The notes: generated from the letters alone by a model not told the origin. A DNA stretch of 64,000 nt from Salegentibacter lacus (GCF_020164555.1 NZ_JAIQZB010000002.1:225707-289706), one strand, 5' to 3'. Shown: positions 43,290 to 52,713, counted from the stretch's first letter. Translations and numbers: made by a program.

Positions 43290-44555
43290 ATGGCAGCTGA
43301 AACCGCAACTAACCAGAATAACACCAGTAGATCTATCGTTATAATTGGAGTGTTATTTTTCATCTTCGGATTTGTTACCTGGCTAAATTCTGTACTTATT
43401 CCCTTTTTAAAAACAGCCAGCCAGTTAAATAACTTTGAATCTTATCTCGTAGCTTTTGCATCTTATATCTCCTATTTTGTAATGGCTATCCCTTCTGCCT
43501 GGGTTTTAAAGAAAACAGGCTTTAAAAACGGAATGTCACTGGGCCTTGTGGTTATGGCTATAGGTGCTTTAATTTTTATACCCGCGGCATTGTCCAGAAC
43601 ATATGCAATGTTTCTCTTTGGATTGTTTGTTCAGGGAACAGGACTCGCGTTACTTCAATCTGCAGCAAATCCTTATATCACAATTCTTGGGCCTATTGAA
43701 AGCGCGGCCAAGCGAATTAGCATAATGGGAATTTGTAACAAGGTTGCAGGTGCGTTAGCTCCAATTATTTTTGGTGCGATTTTGCTGAAAAATATGGACG
43801 CGATAGAAGCGAGGCTGGAAGGAATGGGTGCGGCTGCGAAAGCAGCGGAGTTAGATGAACTTGCTTCGCTGGTGATCACTCCATATGTAATTATGGCCGT
43901 AATTTTGGTTGGGCTTTCAGTGCTTATTTATTATTCAGCCTTACCTGAAATTGAAACCGATGGGGAAGATGATACCCTTGCGGCAGCAAATAAAAGTAAA
44001 ACCAGCGTACTTCAGTTTCCGAATTTACTGTTGGGTACTCTCGCGATGTTTCTTTATGTTGGAGTAGAAGTAATTGCAGGAGATACCGTAATTAGCTATG
44101 CCCGTGATGGACATGATATTGCAACAGATGTCGCTAAATATTTCACCACGTACACCCTTATCGCTATGATTGTGGGTTACTTGATAGGTACGGTTACCAT
44201 TCCTAAATATATAAGTCAGCAAAAAGCATTGCAAATTTCGGGTATACTTGGAATTATTCTCGGTTTAGCCGCAATTTTTACCGATGGATATATTTCAGTG
44301 CTTTGTATATCACTTTTAGGTTTAGCTAATGCTTTGGTGTTTCCAGCAATTTGGCCTTTAGCACTTCACGGGTTGGGTAGATTTACCAAAATAGGATCTT
44401 CATTCTTAATCATGGCACTTGCCGGTGGAGCTATTTTACCGCTGATTTACGGTTATCTGGCTGATACTTTTGATCCGCAATCGGCTTATTGGATAGTAAT
44501 TCCGAGTTATTTATACATCTGGTTTTTCGCCGCAAAAGGACATAAAATAAAGTAA
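43290..44555 (+). CDS. Sugar MFS transporter (FucP/NagP-like)
   Basis: A 421-residue inner-membrane transporter of the major facilitator superfamily with about 12 helices. FFIFGFVTWLNSVLIPFLK near residue 18 and LLQSAANPYITILGP are typical of the FucP-type sugar:proton symporters, which in Bacteroidota include transporters for GlcNAc and for MurNAc. It is the first gene of the amino-sugar operon; the GH20 gene follows at 11 bp and MurQ is third, so an amino sugar such as GlcNAc or MurNAc is the most likely substrate (inference). Confidence 0.9.
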   Translation: MAAETATNQNNTSRSIVIIGVLFFIFGFVTWLNSVLIPFLKTASQLNNFESYLVAFASYISYFVMAIPSAWVLKKTGFKNGMSLGLVVMAIGALIFIPAALSRTYAMFLFGLFVQGTGLALLQSAANPYITILGPIESAAKRISIMGICNKVAGALAPIIFGAILLKNMDAIEARLEGMGAAAKAAELDELASLVITPYVIMAVILVGLSVLIYYSALPEIETDGEDDTLAAANKSKTSVLQFPNLLLGTLAMFLYVGVEVIAGDTVISYARDGHDIATDVAKYFTTYTLIAMIVGYLIGTVTIPKYISQQKALQISGILGIILGLAAIFTDGYISVLCISLLGLANALVFPAIWPLALHGLGRFTKIGSSFLIMALAGGAILPLIYGYLADTFDPQSAYWIVIPSYLYIWFFAAKGHKIK

Positions 44556-44566
44556 AATCTCATATT

Positions 44567-46147
44567 ATGAAAAGCTTAAAGTTAAGTGTTAGTTTAGTTT
44601 TTTTAGTGTTTTTTCAGCTGGGTTTATCCGCACAAGAACCCGAAGCTGAAAAACCGGCAATCATCCCGCAGCCGGCAGAAGTTGAGTGGAAAGAAGATTT
44701 CTTCACACTTCAGGAAAGAACAGTGGTTTGTTTTAATTCTGGTGCACAAGCATCGGCTGCCTGGCTGCAAAGATTGCTGAAAAATACTTATACGCAAAGT
44801 TATACGATGCGGGGAGAAGATTGTAACGGTTTTAGTCTTAATCTTGACCCAAATCTGAAAGAAACCTTGGGGGAAGAAGGTTACAATTTAAATATTTCAT
44901 CAAGCATTGTGAGTATAGAAGCAGCTTCAGAAGCTGGTTTGTTCTATGGTATACAAACGTTGCGTCAAATGTTTCCGGCTGAAATTGAAAATGAAAAAGT
45001 TTCTGAAGAAATTAAACTTCCGCAGGTATCAATTACCGATAGGCCAAAGTACGAGTGGCGCGGTTCTATGCTGGATATAGCTCGTAGTTTTTTTGGTCCG
45101 GAGTATATTAAAAAGCACCTGGACAGGATGGCTTTCTATAAATTAAACCGACTTCATTTACACTTAACCGACGACCAGGGTTGGCGTATAGAAATAAAAC
45201 AGAAACCTAAATTAACCGAACTTGGAAGTAAAGGCGCCGTAAAAGGTGGACGCTCAGGTTATTTAACTCAGGAGGAATATAAAGAAATTCAGGAATATGC
45301 TGCAGCTAGAAAAATTGTTATTGTTCCAGAAATTGATATGCCGGGGCACATTTATTCGGCTTTAATGGCTTATCCCGAATTAAACTGTGATGAATTCGGC
45401 AATATAGAACCCAGAATGGCGACTCCGCCAGAATTATTCCATGAATACAAAGTAGGATGGAGTAAGCTATGTCTTGATAAGCCTGAGATATATGATTTTG
45501 TAGCCACGGTTTTAGGAGAAATGGCAGAGATTACCACAGGAGATTATTTACATATTGGAGGAGATGAAATTGAAGATGAACGTTATAAAGAATTCGTTGT
45601 TAAAGCAGATTCTATTGTTAGAGATTTAGGAAAAACTACTATTGGATGGGAGGAAGTAACGCAAGCAGCAGTAGACAGCACTTTTATCAGTCAGCGTTGG
45701 AATGGGAAAACGAAAAGTGTGGTGAATACTCCTGTTATAGAGTCTATTTGTTCCAGCTTCTATTTTGACCACGCAAACGTTCCTGGTCAGGAAATGACCA
45801 ATAACTGGTGTCAGGAAAGAGGAGTTTCTTTAAAAGACGCTTATACTTTTAAAGCAAAAAATCCAAACACGATAGGAGTAGAGGCACCACTTTGGACCGA
45901 GATGGTGCTTTCTGACGAGGCTGCAGATGATAGGTTTTGGCCTAGGAGCATTGCAATGGCCGAAGTTGGATGGACTGAGAATAAAAATAAGGATTATAAG
46001 GACTTTATAGAACGTCTAGGACGGCACGGGTTGCGCCTTGACCTTATGGATGTAAATTATTTTAGAAGCCCCGAGGTAAACTGGAACAGCGATCGCAACA
46101 AAGGTGTTTTTTCAGAGTTTATGCCAGATTCTAAATGGGCAAATTAA
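44567..46147 (+). CDS. GH20 beta-N-acetylhexosaminidase
   Basis: A 526-residue exoglycosidase that releases terminal GlcNAc (or GalNAc) residues. A signal peptide (residues 1-22) directs it to the periplasm or outside. An N-terminal GH20b-type domain (about 30-145) precedes the catalytic barrel, with YEWRGSMLDIARSFFGPEYI, HLTDDQGWRIEI and the acid/base pair Asp333-Glu334 in HIGGDEIED. It lies between the sugar transporter and murQ (gaps of 11 and 15 bp), suggesting action on peptidoglycan or chitin fragments. Confidence 0.94.
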   Translation: MKSLKLSVSLVFLVFFQLGLSAQEPEAEKPAIIPQPAEVEWKEDFFTLQERTVVCFNSGAQASAAWLQRLLKNTYTQSYTMRGEDCNGFSLNLDPNLKETLGEEGYNLNISSSIVSIEAASEAGLFYGIQTLRQMFPAEIENEKVSEEIKLPQVSITDRPKYEWRGSMLDIARSFFGPEYIKKHLDRMAFYKLNRLHLHLTDDQGWRIEIKQKPKLTELGSKGAVKGGRSGYLTQEEYKEIQEYAAARKIVIVPEIDMPGHIYSALMAYPELNCDEFGNIEPRMATPPELFHEYKVGWSKLCLDKPEIYDFVATVLGEMAEITTGDYLHIGGDEIEDERYKEFVVKADSIVRDLGKTTIGWEEVTQAAVDSTFISQRWNGKTKSVVNTPVIESICSSFYFDHANVPGQEMTNNWCQERGVSLKDAYTFKAKNPNTIGVEAPLWTEMVLSDEAADDRFWPRSIAMAEVGWTENKNKDYKDFIERLGRHGLRLDLMDVNYFRSPEVNWNSDRNKGVFSEFMPDSKWAN

Positions 46148-46162
46148 TTTAACTGAATTTAA

Positions 46163-46981
46163 ATGACAAACAATAATCCCGATACAGAAAAGACTTCAAA
46201 TTATAATGATTTGGAGAAAATGAGTACTGCAGACCTTTTAAGCAATATAAATAAAGAAGATAAAACTGTTCCTGAAAATGTTGAAAAACAAATTCCGGCC
46301 ATAGAAAAACTAGTAAATGAGATCGTAGCCAAGATGGAAGTTGGTGGCAGGCTTTTCTATATTGGTGCTGGAACTAGCGGAAGATTAGGAGTTTTAGATG
46401 CTTCAGAATGTCCGCCAACTTTCGGAGTGTCAGATCAAATGGTTATCGGTTTAATTGCTGGCGGTGATACAGCCCTTAGAAATGCTGTTGAAGGTGCCGA
46501 AGACGACACAGAGCAAGCCTGGAAAGATCTTCAACAATATCAAATCTCAGAAAAGGATGTTTTGATAGGGATCGCTGCTTCAGGGACCACGCCTTATGTA
46601 ATTGGCGGCATAAAAGAAGCACGAAGTAAGGGAATTGCTACAGGCTGTGTCACCTGCAGTTCCGGAAGTCCTTTGGCAAAAGCCAGTGAATTTCCTATTG
46701 AAGTGATCACCGGCCCGGAATTCGTTACGGGAAGCACAAGAATGAAAGCCGGAACCGCTCAAAAGTTGGTTTTGAATATGATCTCAACCAGTGTGATGAT
46801 AAAATTAGGTAGGGTAAAAGGCAATAAAATGGTAGATATGCAGCTTTCCAACAAAAAGTTGGTAGGCCGAGGAACCCGAATGATTATGGAAGAGTTGGGG
46901 GTCGAAGAGCAAGAAGCTGCTCAATTACTTCAAAAACATGGAAGTGTACGAGCGGCAGTTGTGGCTTCCCGTAAAGCTTAA
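46163..46981 (+). CDS. murQ: N-acetylmuramic acid 6-phosphate etherase
   Basis: Removes the lactyl ether from MurNAc-6-phosphate to give GlcNAc-6-phosphate and D-lactate in the cytosol. The SIS domain and family signatures are intact: FYIGAGTSGRLGVLDASECP near residue 68, GLIAGGDTALRNAVEGAEDD and GIAASGTTPYVIGG. At 272 residues it is slightly shorter than the roughly 300 of proteobacterial MurQ. It is a strong sign that the locus handles peptidoglycan-derived sugar, not only chitin. No MurNAc kinase gene is adjacent. Confidence 0.95.
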   Translation: MTNNNPDTEKTSNYNDLEKMSTADLLSNINKEDKTVPENVEKQIPAIEKLVNEIVAKMEVGGRLFYIGAGTSGRLGVLDASECPPTFGVSDQMVIGLIAGGDTALRNAVEGAEDDTEQAWKDLQQYQISEKDVLIGIAASGTTPYVIGGIKEARSKGIATGCVTCSSGSPLAKASEFPIEVITGPEFVTGSTRMKAGTAQKLVLNMISTSVMIKLGRVKGNKMVDMQLSNKKLVGRGTRMIMEELGVEEQEAAQLLQKHGSVRAAVVASRKA

Positions 46982-47037
46982 TTTTTTGTATTAGCCAATT
47001 TAAAATATCATCTACCGTTAATTCCAAAACCTACGCT

Positions 47038-48642
47038 ATGAATAAAACAATTCTTTCCCTACTTGTGCTATTTATGTTTTTCTTTTCCTGTAAAACAGCG
47101 AAAGATGCACCTCAACCTCAACCTCAACCTCCGGCGACACCTGAACCAGAAGAGGTAGTTAAAGAAATCCCTGAAGAAATTGAGGCTCCTGAAACTCCAC
47201 AAAAGGATGAAGTAAAGTGGGATCCAAAAACTCCTAAAAATATTGAAGAATTTCGAGCCGTCTGGGTGGCTACCGTTGCTAATATTAACTGGCCCAGTAA
47301 ACCCGGGCTTTCTACTTCAGAGCAACAAAAAGAAGCCCTGGAACTCTTAGACTTTTTAGAAGAACACAATTTTAACGCTGTAGTATTTCAGGTGCGTCCG
47401 CAGGCTGATGCACTTTACGACAGTGAAATAGAACCCTGGTCATATTTTCTCACCGGAGAACAGGGAAAAGCACCCGAACCATATTACGACCCTCTAAAAT
47501 TCTGGGTAAATGCTGCTCACGAACGCGGATTGGAATTGCACGTTTGGTTAAATCCTTACCGTGCGCATCACACTACAGGAAAGGAAATCAGTGAAAAATC
47601 GGTTATTAAAACCAATCCAGATCTTGTGGTAGAGCTGGCAAATGGAATGTGGTGGATGGATCCTGCTCAAAAGGGAACGCAAGATCGCTCCAGTGAAGTA
47701 GTGATGGATATTGTAAAACGCTATGACGTAGACGGCATTCATTTTGACGATTATTTTTATCCCTACGATTCTTATAATAACGGCAAAGATTTTCCCGACG
47801 ATTTAAGCTGGAGAGCCTACCAAGCCGCCGGTGGCGAATTATCCCGTGGGGATTGGCGGCGTGAAAGCGTAAATGTTTTTATTCAAAGAATTTATGAGGA
47901 AATAAAAGCTGAAAAACCACACGTAAAATTCGGTTTAAGTCCGTTTGGAATCTGGCGTCCCGGTTATCCTGAGTCAGTACAGGGTTACGATCAATATGAT
48001 AAACTGTATGCCGATGCTAAATTATGGTTGAATGAGGGCTGGATAGATTATTATACCCCACAGTTGTACTGGAAAATAAGTCAGATTGGGCAGAGTTTCC
48101 CAGAACTACTGGGCTGGTGGAAAAGTGAAAATACCAAACAGCGCCATCTTTGGCCGGGCATGAATGTGGGTGGTGAAGGAGATGAGATGCATATCACAGA
48201 AGTTATTAACCAGATTATGATTACCCGCGGAATGCTTCCGGAAAGTAAAGGCGCCGTACATTGGAGTATTGACCCTCTTTTAAAATATAAGGAACTTGCA
48301 AAAGCTATAAAAGAAGGGCCGTATAAAAAGAAAGCTTTGGTACCGCCCAGCCCGTGGTTAGATAATACCCCTCCGGAAATTCCAAATGTTACCGCTAATG
48401 AAAATCGCGATAAAATTGAAATTACCTGGGGCGTAGAAGATGATTCCGATATAAAACAATGGGTAGTTTACTTTAAATATGAAACCGGAAACTGGGATTA
48501 TAAAATCCTAAATGCAGAAAAAAGAAGTCAGGATTTACAGAAGGAAGTAGGGGAGAAGAAGATTAAACTTCAAAAGATTGGAGTAACCGCAGTAGATCGA
48601 ACCGGCAACCAGAGTGAATTCATAGAAATAGAATTGAAATAA
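47038..48642 (+). CDS. GHL10/DigH-like glycosyl hydrolase lipoprotein
   Basis: A 534-residue lipoprotein (lipobox FFSC, Cys18) with a Pro-Gln-Glu linker, a GHL10 (DUF187) TIM barrel (about 75-370) and a C-terminal fibronectin-like region (about 440-530). Marks include EFRAVWVATVANINWPSKPG, FNAVVFQVRPQADALY and DGIHFDDYFYPY. The E. coli family member YddW (DigH) cleaves denuded peptidoglycan glycans, so a murein-glycan role fits the neighbours. It is the fourth gene of the operon, 56 bp after murQ. Confidence 0.88.
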   Translation: MNKTILSLLVLFMFFFSCKTAKDAPQPQPQPPATPEPEEVVKEIPEEIEAPETPQKDEVKWDPKTPKNIEEFRAVWVATVANINWPSKPGLSTSEQQKEALELLDFLEEHNFNAVVFQVRPQADALYDSEIEPWSYFLTGEQGKAPEPYYDPLKFWVNAAHERGLELHVWLNPYRAHHTTGKEISEKSVIKTNPDLVVELANGMWWMDPAQKGTQDRSSEVVMDIVKRYDVDGIHFDDYFYPYDSYNNGKDFPDDLSWRAYQAAGGELSRGDWRRESVNVFIQRIYEEIKAEKPHVKFGLSPFGIWRPGYPESVQGYDQYDKLYADAKLWLNEGWIDYYTPQLYWKISQIGQSFPELLGWWKSENTKQRHLWPGMNVGGEGDEMHITEVINQIMITRGMLPESKGAVHWSIDPLLKYKELAKAIKEGPYKKKALVPPSPWLDNTPPEIPNVTANENRDKIEITWGVEDDSDIKQWVVYFKYETGNWDYKILNAEKRSQDLQKEVGEKKIKLQKIGVTAVDRTGNQSEFIEIELK

Positions 48643-48648
48643 CAATTT

Positions 48649-50106
48649 ATGAGCCCTATCCTCGTGTTTGGCGTAATCGCTGGCTATTTTGTGTTGCTGC
48701 TGGCTATTAGCCATTTTACTTCTAAACAAGCCGATAACAATACTTTTTTCACAGCTAACCGTCAGTCACCCTGGTTTTTAGTAGCCTACGGGATGGTTGG
48801 CGCTACTTTATCTGGGGTCACATTTATTTCGGTGCCCGGGGAAGTGGGTAATTCCAACTGGAATTATTTGCAGTTTGTAATGGGAAACATGGTGGGTTAC
48901 GCCGTAATTGCTCTGGTGTTAATTCCACTATTTTATAAGCTGAAATTAATTTCTATTTATGAATATTTAAAAGATCGTTTCGGGCAGAATTCTTATTATG
49001 CCGGGGCTTCATTTTTTCTTATTTCTCAAACCATTGGCGCTTCATTTAGATTATTTTTAGCGGCATTGGTGCTACAAATCGCTTTTTTCGATGCCTTCGG
49101 AATTCCCTTTTGGGTAACGGTAATGATCACTATTGCTCTAATTTGGCTCTACACTTATCGCGGCGGAATTAAAACCATCGTTTGGACAGATACCCTGCAA
49201 ACCACTTTTTTATTACTGGCAGTGGTGATAAGTATCTGTATGATCACAGACCATATGGAGCTAAGTTTTACCGACGTTTTTGCAACGGTTGCTAACAGTG
49301 AAAAGTCTACAATTTTTGAATGGGACTGGCGTTCCAACAATGCATTTTACAAGAGTTTTCTGGCAGGAATATTTATTACCATCGCAATGAATGGGCTGGA
49401 CCAAAACGTGATGCAGAAAAACCTTACCTGCAAAAACAAAGGGGAAGCGCAAAAGAATATTTTCTGGTTTTCAATTGTATTTTTCTTTTCTACCGTACTG
49501 TTTTTAGCACTCGGGGTTTTGCTTTATAAATACGCCATGGATCAGGGAATCGCAATTCCAGAAAGAACAGACGATCTTTATCCATTGCTTGCCTTAAATC
49601 ACTTTGGAATTTTGGCTGGTGTCGTTTTCCTTTTAGGAATTACAGCAGCTGCATTTTCCAGTGCAGATTCAGCTCTAACAGCGCTTACCACTTCTTTTTG
49701 TGTAGATATTCTTGATATTCAGAAAAAAGAAAAAAATCAGAAAAAAACCAGGTTAATGGTTCACATTGGCTTTACTGTTTTAATGTTTTTGGTAATTATT
49801 GCTTTTAATGCTGTAAACGACAGCAGCGTGGTAAGTGCGGTCTTTAAAGTAGCCGGATTTACTTATGGTCCACTGTTGGGCTTATTCGCTTATGGTTTGT
49901 TGAGTAAAAACCTGTTACGCGATAAATGGGTGCCGGTGATATGTATTTTATCCCCTATAATTTCAGTAATTTTAGATTTTAATTCTGAAGCCTGGTTCAA
50001 CGGCTATCAGTTTGGATTTGAAATTTTATTGGTTAATGCAGCCATTACTATGCTGGGGCTTTTCGCTTTATACAGAGCGAAGGATAATGGTATTTTAATC
50101 GAATAA
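48649..50106 (+). CDS. Sodium:solute symporter (SSS family)
   Basis: A 485-residue membrane protein with about 13 helices. The sequence fits the SSS family (SGVTFISVPGEVGNSNWNY; GLDQNVMQKNLTCKNK; GITAAAFSSADSALTALTTS), which drives uptake with Na+. Members in this clade carry sugars, amino sugars or sialic acid. Six bases separate it from the DigH-like gene and nine from the epimerase gene, so it probably imports a muropeptide-derived sugar or peptide. The substrate is inference. Confidence 0.9.
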   Translation: MSPILVFGVIAGYFVLLLAISHFTSKQADNNTFFTANRQSPWFLVAYGMVGATLSGVTFISVPGEVGNSNWNYLQFVMGNMVGYAVIALVLIPLFYKLKLISIYEYLKDRFGQNSYYAGASFFLISQTIGASFRLFLAALVLQIAFFDAFGIPFWVTVMITIALIWLYTYRGGIKTIVWTDTLQTTFLLLAVVISICMITDHMELSFTDVFATVANSEKSTIFEWDWRSNNAFYKSFLAGIFITIAMNGLDQNVMQKNLTCKNKGEAQKNIFWFSIVFFFSTVLFLALGVLLYKYAMDQGIAIPERTDDLYPLLALNHFGILAGVVFLLGITAAAFSSADSALTALTTSFCVDILDIQKKEKNQKKTRLMVHIGFTVLMFLVIIAFNAVNDSSVVSAVFKVAGFTYGPLLGLFAYGLLSKNLLRDKWVPVICILSPIISVILDFNSEAWFNGYQFGFEILLVNAAITMLGLFALYRAKDNGILIE

Positions 50107-50115
50107 TATTCTAAA

Positions 50116-51138
50116 ATGCAGCTAAAGTTTTATCCATATAATCTTGAATTAAAGAACACCTTTACTATAAGTCACGGTTCGCGGGATTTTCAACCGACTT
50201 TAATCGTAGCGGTAACAGATGGGGATTATACCGGTTATGGTGAGGCTACCGCAACTTCGTATTATGGGGTTAGCATTAAAAAAATGCAGGAAGATATTCA
50301 AAATTTAGAACCGTTACTTGCCAAAAATATAGATAAAACCCCTGAGGAGATCTGGGAACTTACCTGGCCACGACTCAATCATAATCCATTTGCGCAATGT
50401 GCTTTGGATATAGCCCTGCACGATTTACACGGAAAACGAAATAAAATGCCGCTTTACCAATTATGGGGCTTGAATCTGGAAAATATTCCACTAACGAATT
50501 ATACTATCGGGATAGATTCCTTTGAAAAAATGGTGCAGAAAATTAAGGAATTTCCCTGGCCTTTGTATAAAATAAAACTGGGCACTAAAGACGATGTTGC
50601 CATTGTAAAAGAGCTGCGAAAACATACTGACGCCACTTTTAGAGTAGATGCCAACGCCGCGTGGACGGCTGATCAAGCCATAGAAAATGCAAAAGCTTTA
50701 AAGGAATTAAATGTTGAATTTTTGGAGCAACCCTTAAAGGCCGATGATTGGGAGGGAATGGAACAACTTTACAAAGAATCGGTTTTGCCACTTATTGCCG
50801 ACGAAAGTTGTATTGAAGAAAGCGATGTTGAGAAATGTGCAGGGTATTTCCACGGAATAAACATTAAACTCACTAAATGCGGCGGCCTCACCCCCGGAAA
50901 GCGAATGATTTTAAAAGGAAAATCTCTAGGATTAAAAGTCATGGTTGGTTGTATGACTGAATCTACGGTGGGAATTTCAGCAATTGCACAATTATTGCCG
51001 CTTCTGGATTATGTAGATATGGACGGCGGACTTTTAATTAAAAACGATATCGCCGATGGTGTAAAAGTCTACAACGAAAAAGTGCATTTTCCAGATAGAG
51101 ACGGCACCGGAGTTGAATTATATAAAAAGTCAAATTAA
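50116..51138 (+). CDS. Dipeptide epimerase (L-Ala-D/L-Glu epimerase)
   Basis: A 340-residue enolase-superfamily enzyme that probably converts L-Ala-D-Glu from murein peptides to L-Ala-L-Glu. The catalytic lysines are in YKIKLG (Lys152, Lys154) and KLTK (Lys251). Metal ligands are Asp178 (RVDANAAW), Glu204 (FLEQP) and Asp229 (IADES). It corresponds to YcjG of E. coli and YkfB of B. subtilis. It ends the six-gene operon; a ykfC-like endopeptidase gene follows, as in B. subtilis. Confidence 0.92.
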   Translation: MQLKFYPYNLELKNTFTISHGSRDFQPTLIVAVTDGDYTGYGEATATSYYGVSIKKMQEDIQNLEPLLAKNIDKTPEEIWELTWPRLNHNPFAQCALDIALHDLHGKRNKMPLYQLWGLNLENIPLTNYTIGIDSFEKMVQKIKEFPWPLYKIKLGTKDDVAIVKELRKHTDATFRVDANAAWTADQAIENAKALKELNVEFLEQPLKADDWEGMEQLYKESVLPLIADESCIEESDVEKCAGYFHGINIKLTKCGGLTPGKRMILKGKSLGLKVMVGCMTESTVGISAIAQLLPLLDYVDMDGGLLIKNDIADGVKVYNEKVHFPDRDGTGVELYKKSN

Positions 51139-51168
51139 GCCACTAATACACGAATTGTAAAAGAATTT

Positions 51169-51196
51169 CCTGCAAGATTTTTTAACCTTGTAGGTT
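51169..51196 (+). terminator. Terminator-like hairpin after the epimerase gene
   Basis: CCTGCAAG and CTTGTAGG pair with one G-U pair around ATTTTTTAAC. There is no strong T-run behind it, so it is only a possible terminator. Confidence 0.35.
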
Positions 51197-51209
51197 TGAA
51201 AAGAAGCTG

Positions 51210-51252
51210 TCAGTTCGAGTGAAATTCTAGAAGAATTTTATATCGAGAAATG
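51210..51252. repeat. Flavobacterial REP-like palindrome (TCAGTTCGAGTG type)
   Basis: TCAGTTCGAGTGAAATTCT and AGAATTTTATATCGAGAAATGA form an imperfect inverted repeat. I recall this type, with TCAGTTCGAG and CGAGAACTGA ends, as a common repeat in flavobacterial genomes. It is a single copy here, between the epimerase and the NlpC/P60 genes. Confidence 0.55.
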
Positions 51253-51322
51253 AGTATATTTTTCCAAATATTTATTGCAGTATTTTGAATTCGTGGCAAA
51301 ATCAAATAATAAAACTGATAAA

Positions 51323-52552
51323 ATGAACATACTTAAAACACCTAATTTACTCTTCCTCTTAACGCTTTTCCTTTTCGCTTCCTGCGAAGAAAGGGTTGAA
51401 AAAGAAGAAGGAAACCCACTCGAAAATCAAATTACCGAGGTGGAGGAAGAATATGCCCCGGACGGGCGGGTTGCCCTTTTTGATGTGGAAGCCGAAAAAG
51501 ATGGAGATGGTTATGTCTTAAGAGGAGAATCTAACGATCCTGAAGCTGTTGCTTCCCTAAAGGAAAAATTACAATCAGAAAACATAAAATTTACCGATAG
51601 CATTCGGGTGCTTCCCGATACTGAAGGTTTAGAAAATAAAATTCACGGGGTTGTAAAAATTTCTGTCGCAAATCTACGTGATGCTCCAAAGCATTCGGCT
51701 CAATTGGTTACCCAGGCAACCTTGGGAATGCCTGTAAAAGTTTATAAAAAGGAGGGAAGTTGGTATTACATTCAAACTCCCGAAGGTTACCTGGCCTGGG
51801 TAGATTACGGCGGAATTCAGAATATGACCGAAGAAGAATTTTTAGAATGGAAATCCAATGATAAATTAATTTTTACCGAACCCACCGGAAATTCTTATAC
51901 CGAACCAAATCCCGATTCACAAACAGTTTCCGATCTTGTGGCAGGGAATATTTTAGAGCTCGTAAACGAACAAAACAATTTCTACGAGGTGGAATATCCA
52001 AATGGAAAGAAAGCCTTTGTAGAGAAAGCTTATGCGCAACCTTACCAGGATTGGCTGACTTCTCTAGACCAAACCGAAGAAGATTTGGTAGAAACTTCTA
52101 AAAAATTAATGGGATTGCCTTATTTATGGGGCGGCACTTCGCCAAAAGGGGTGGATTGCAGTGGTTACACCAAAACCATATTTTTCCTTAATGGGATGGT
52201 TATCCCCCGTGATGCTTCCCAGCAAATTCATACTGGGGAGGTAGTAGATACCAAAAAGAATTTTGAAAATCTGCAAAAAGGCGATTTACTTTTCTTCGGA
52301 AAACCTGCAACAGATTCTACTTCAGAACGTGTAATTCACGTAGGAATGTGGATTGGAGATAACAAATTCATTCATTCCATGGGTGAGGTGCACATTAGTA
52401 ATTTTGATACCGAAGCTGAAGATTTTGATGAATACAACTACAATCGATATTTACGTTCAAAAAGGATTTTAAATAAGGAGGATAAAGGTTTGATCTACTT
52501 AAAAGATTCAGACTTATTTACATTTTCAGAAGCTGAAGAAGTGAAGATGTAA
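51323..52552 (+). CDS. SH3-NlpC/P60 endopeptidase lipoprotein (YkfC-like)
   Basis: A 409-residue lipoprotein (lipobox LFASC, Cys21). Two SH3b-type domains (about 110-175 and 180-245) precede a C40 NlpC/P60 domain. Its catalytic Cys279 lies in GVDCSGYTK and His339 in RVIHVGMW. The layout matches YkfC, which cuts gamma-D-Glu-diamino acid bonds in murein tripeptides once the stem has a free N-terminal Ala. I chose the ATG at 51323, which gives the lipoprotein signal; the longer frame adds 16 unlikely residues. It follows the epimerase gene by 184 bp. Confidence 0.92.
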   Translation: MNILKTPNLLFLLTLFLFASCEERVEKEEGNPLENQITEVEEEYAPDGRVALFDVEAEKDGDGYVLRGESNDPEAVASLKEKLQSENIKFTDSIRVLPDTEGLENKIHGVVKISVANLRDAPKHSAQLVTQATLGMPVKVYKKEGSWYYIQTPEGYLAWVDYGGIQNMTEEEFLEWKSNDKLIFTEPTGNSYTEPNPDSQTVSDLVAGNILELVNEQNNFYEVEYPNGKKAFVEKAYAQPYQDWLTSLDQTEEDLVETSKKLMGLPYLWGGTSPKGVDCSGYTKTIFFLNGMVIPRDASQQIHTGEVVDTKKNFENLQKGDLLFFGKPATDSTSERVIHVGMWIGDNKFIHSMGEVHISNFDTEAEDFDEYNYNRYLRSKRILNKEDKGLIYLKDSDLFTFSEAEEVKM

Positions 52553-52610
52553 ACGTTTGTAAAATTAAAACTGATGCTTTCGAACAGGACTATATAAATG
52601 TTATTGAAAT

Positions 52611-52639
52611 CGTCATCCTGAACTTGTTTCAGCTTGACG
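52611..52639. repeat. Dispersed palindromic element, copy 8 (minimal form)
   Basis: CGTCATCCTGAACTTG runs straight into TTTCAGCTTGACG: one half-site closed by the inverted CGTCA/TGACG ends, without the spacer and second half-site. It looks like an internally deleted copy and defines the smallest unit of the family. Confidence 0.7.
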
Positions 52640-52689
52640 TAAAACTAAGAGGCATAGGACATCAAAATTTAAACTTATCACGTTTCTCT

Positions 52690-52713
52690 AAAACCTTTAC
52701 CTTTGAGGTTTTT
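52690..52713 (-). terminator. Terminator between convergent NlpC/P60 and amidase genes
   Basis: AAAACCT pairs with AGGTTTT around a nine-base loop with T's on the right and mixed A/T on the left. It lies 3 bp beyond the amidase stop codon and may stop both genes weakly. Confidence 0.45.

Noticed and set aside
43290..51138. Polysaccharide utilisation locus of the SusC/SusD type
   Set aside because: No SusD and no SusC-type receptor in the operon; MurQ, the epimerase and the DigH-like enzyme point to peptidoglycan instead.
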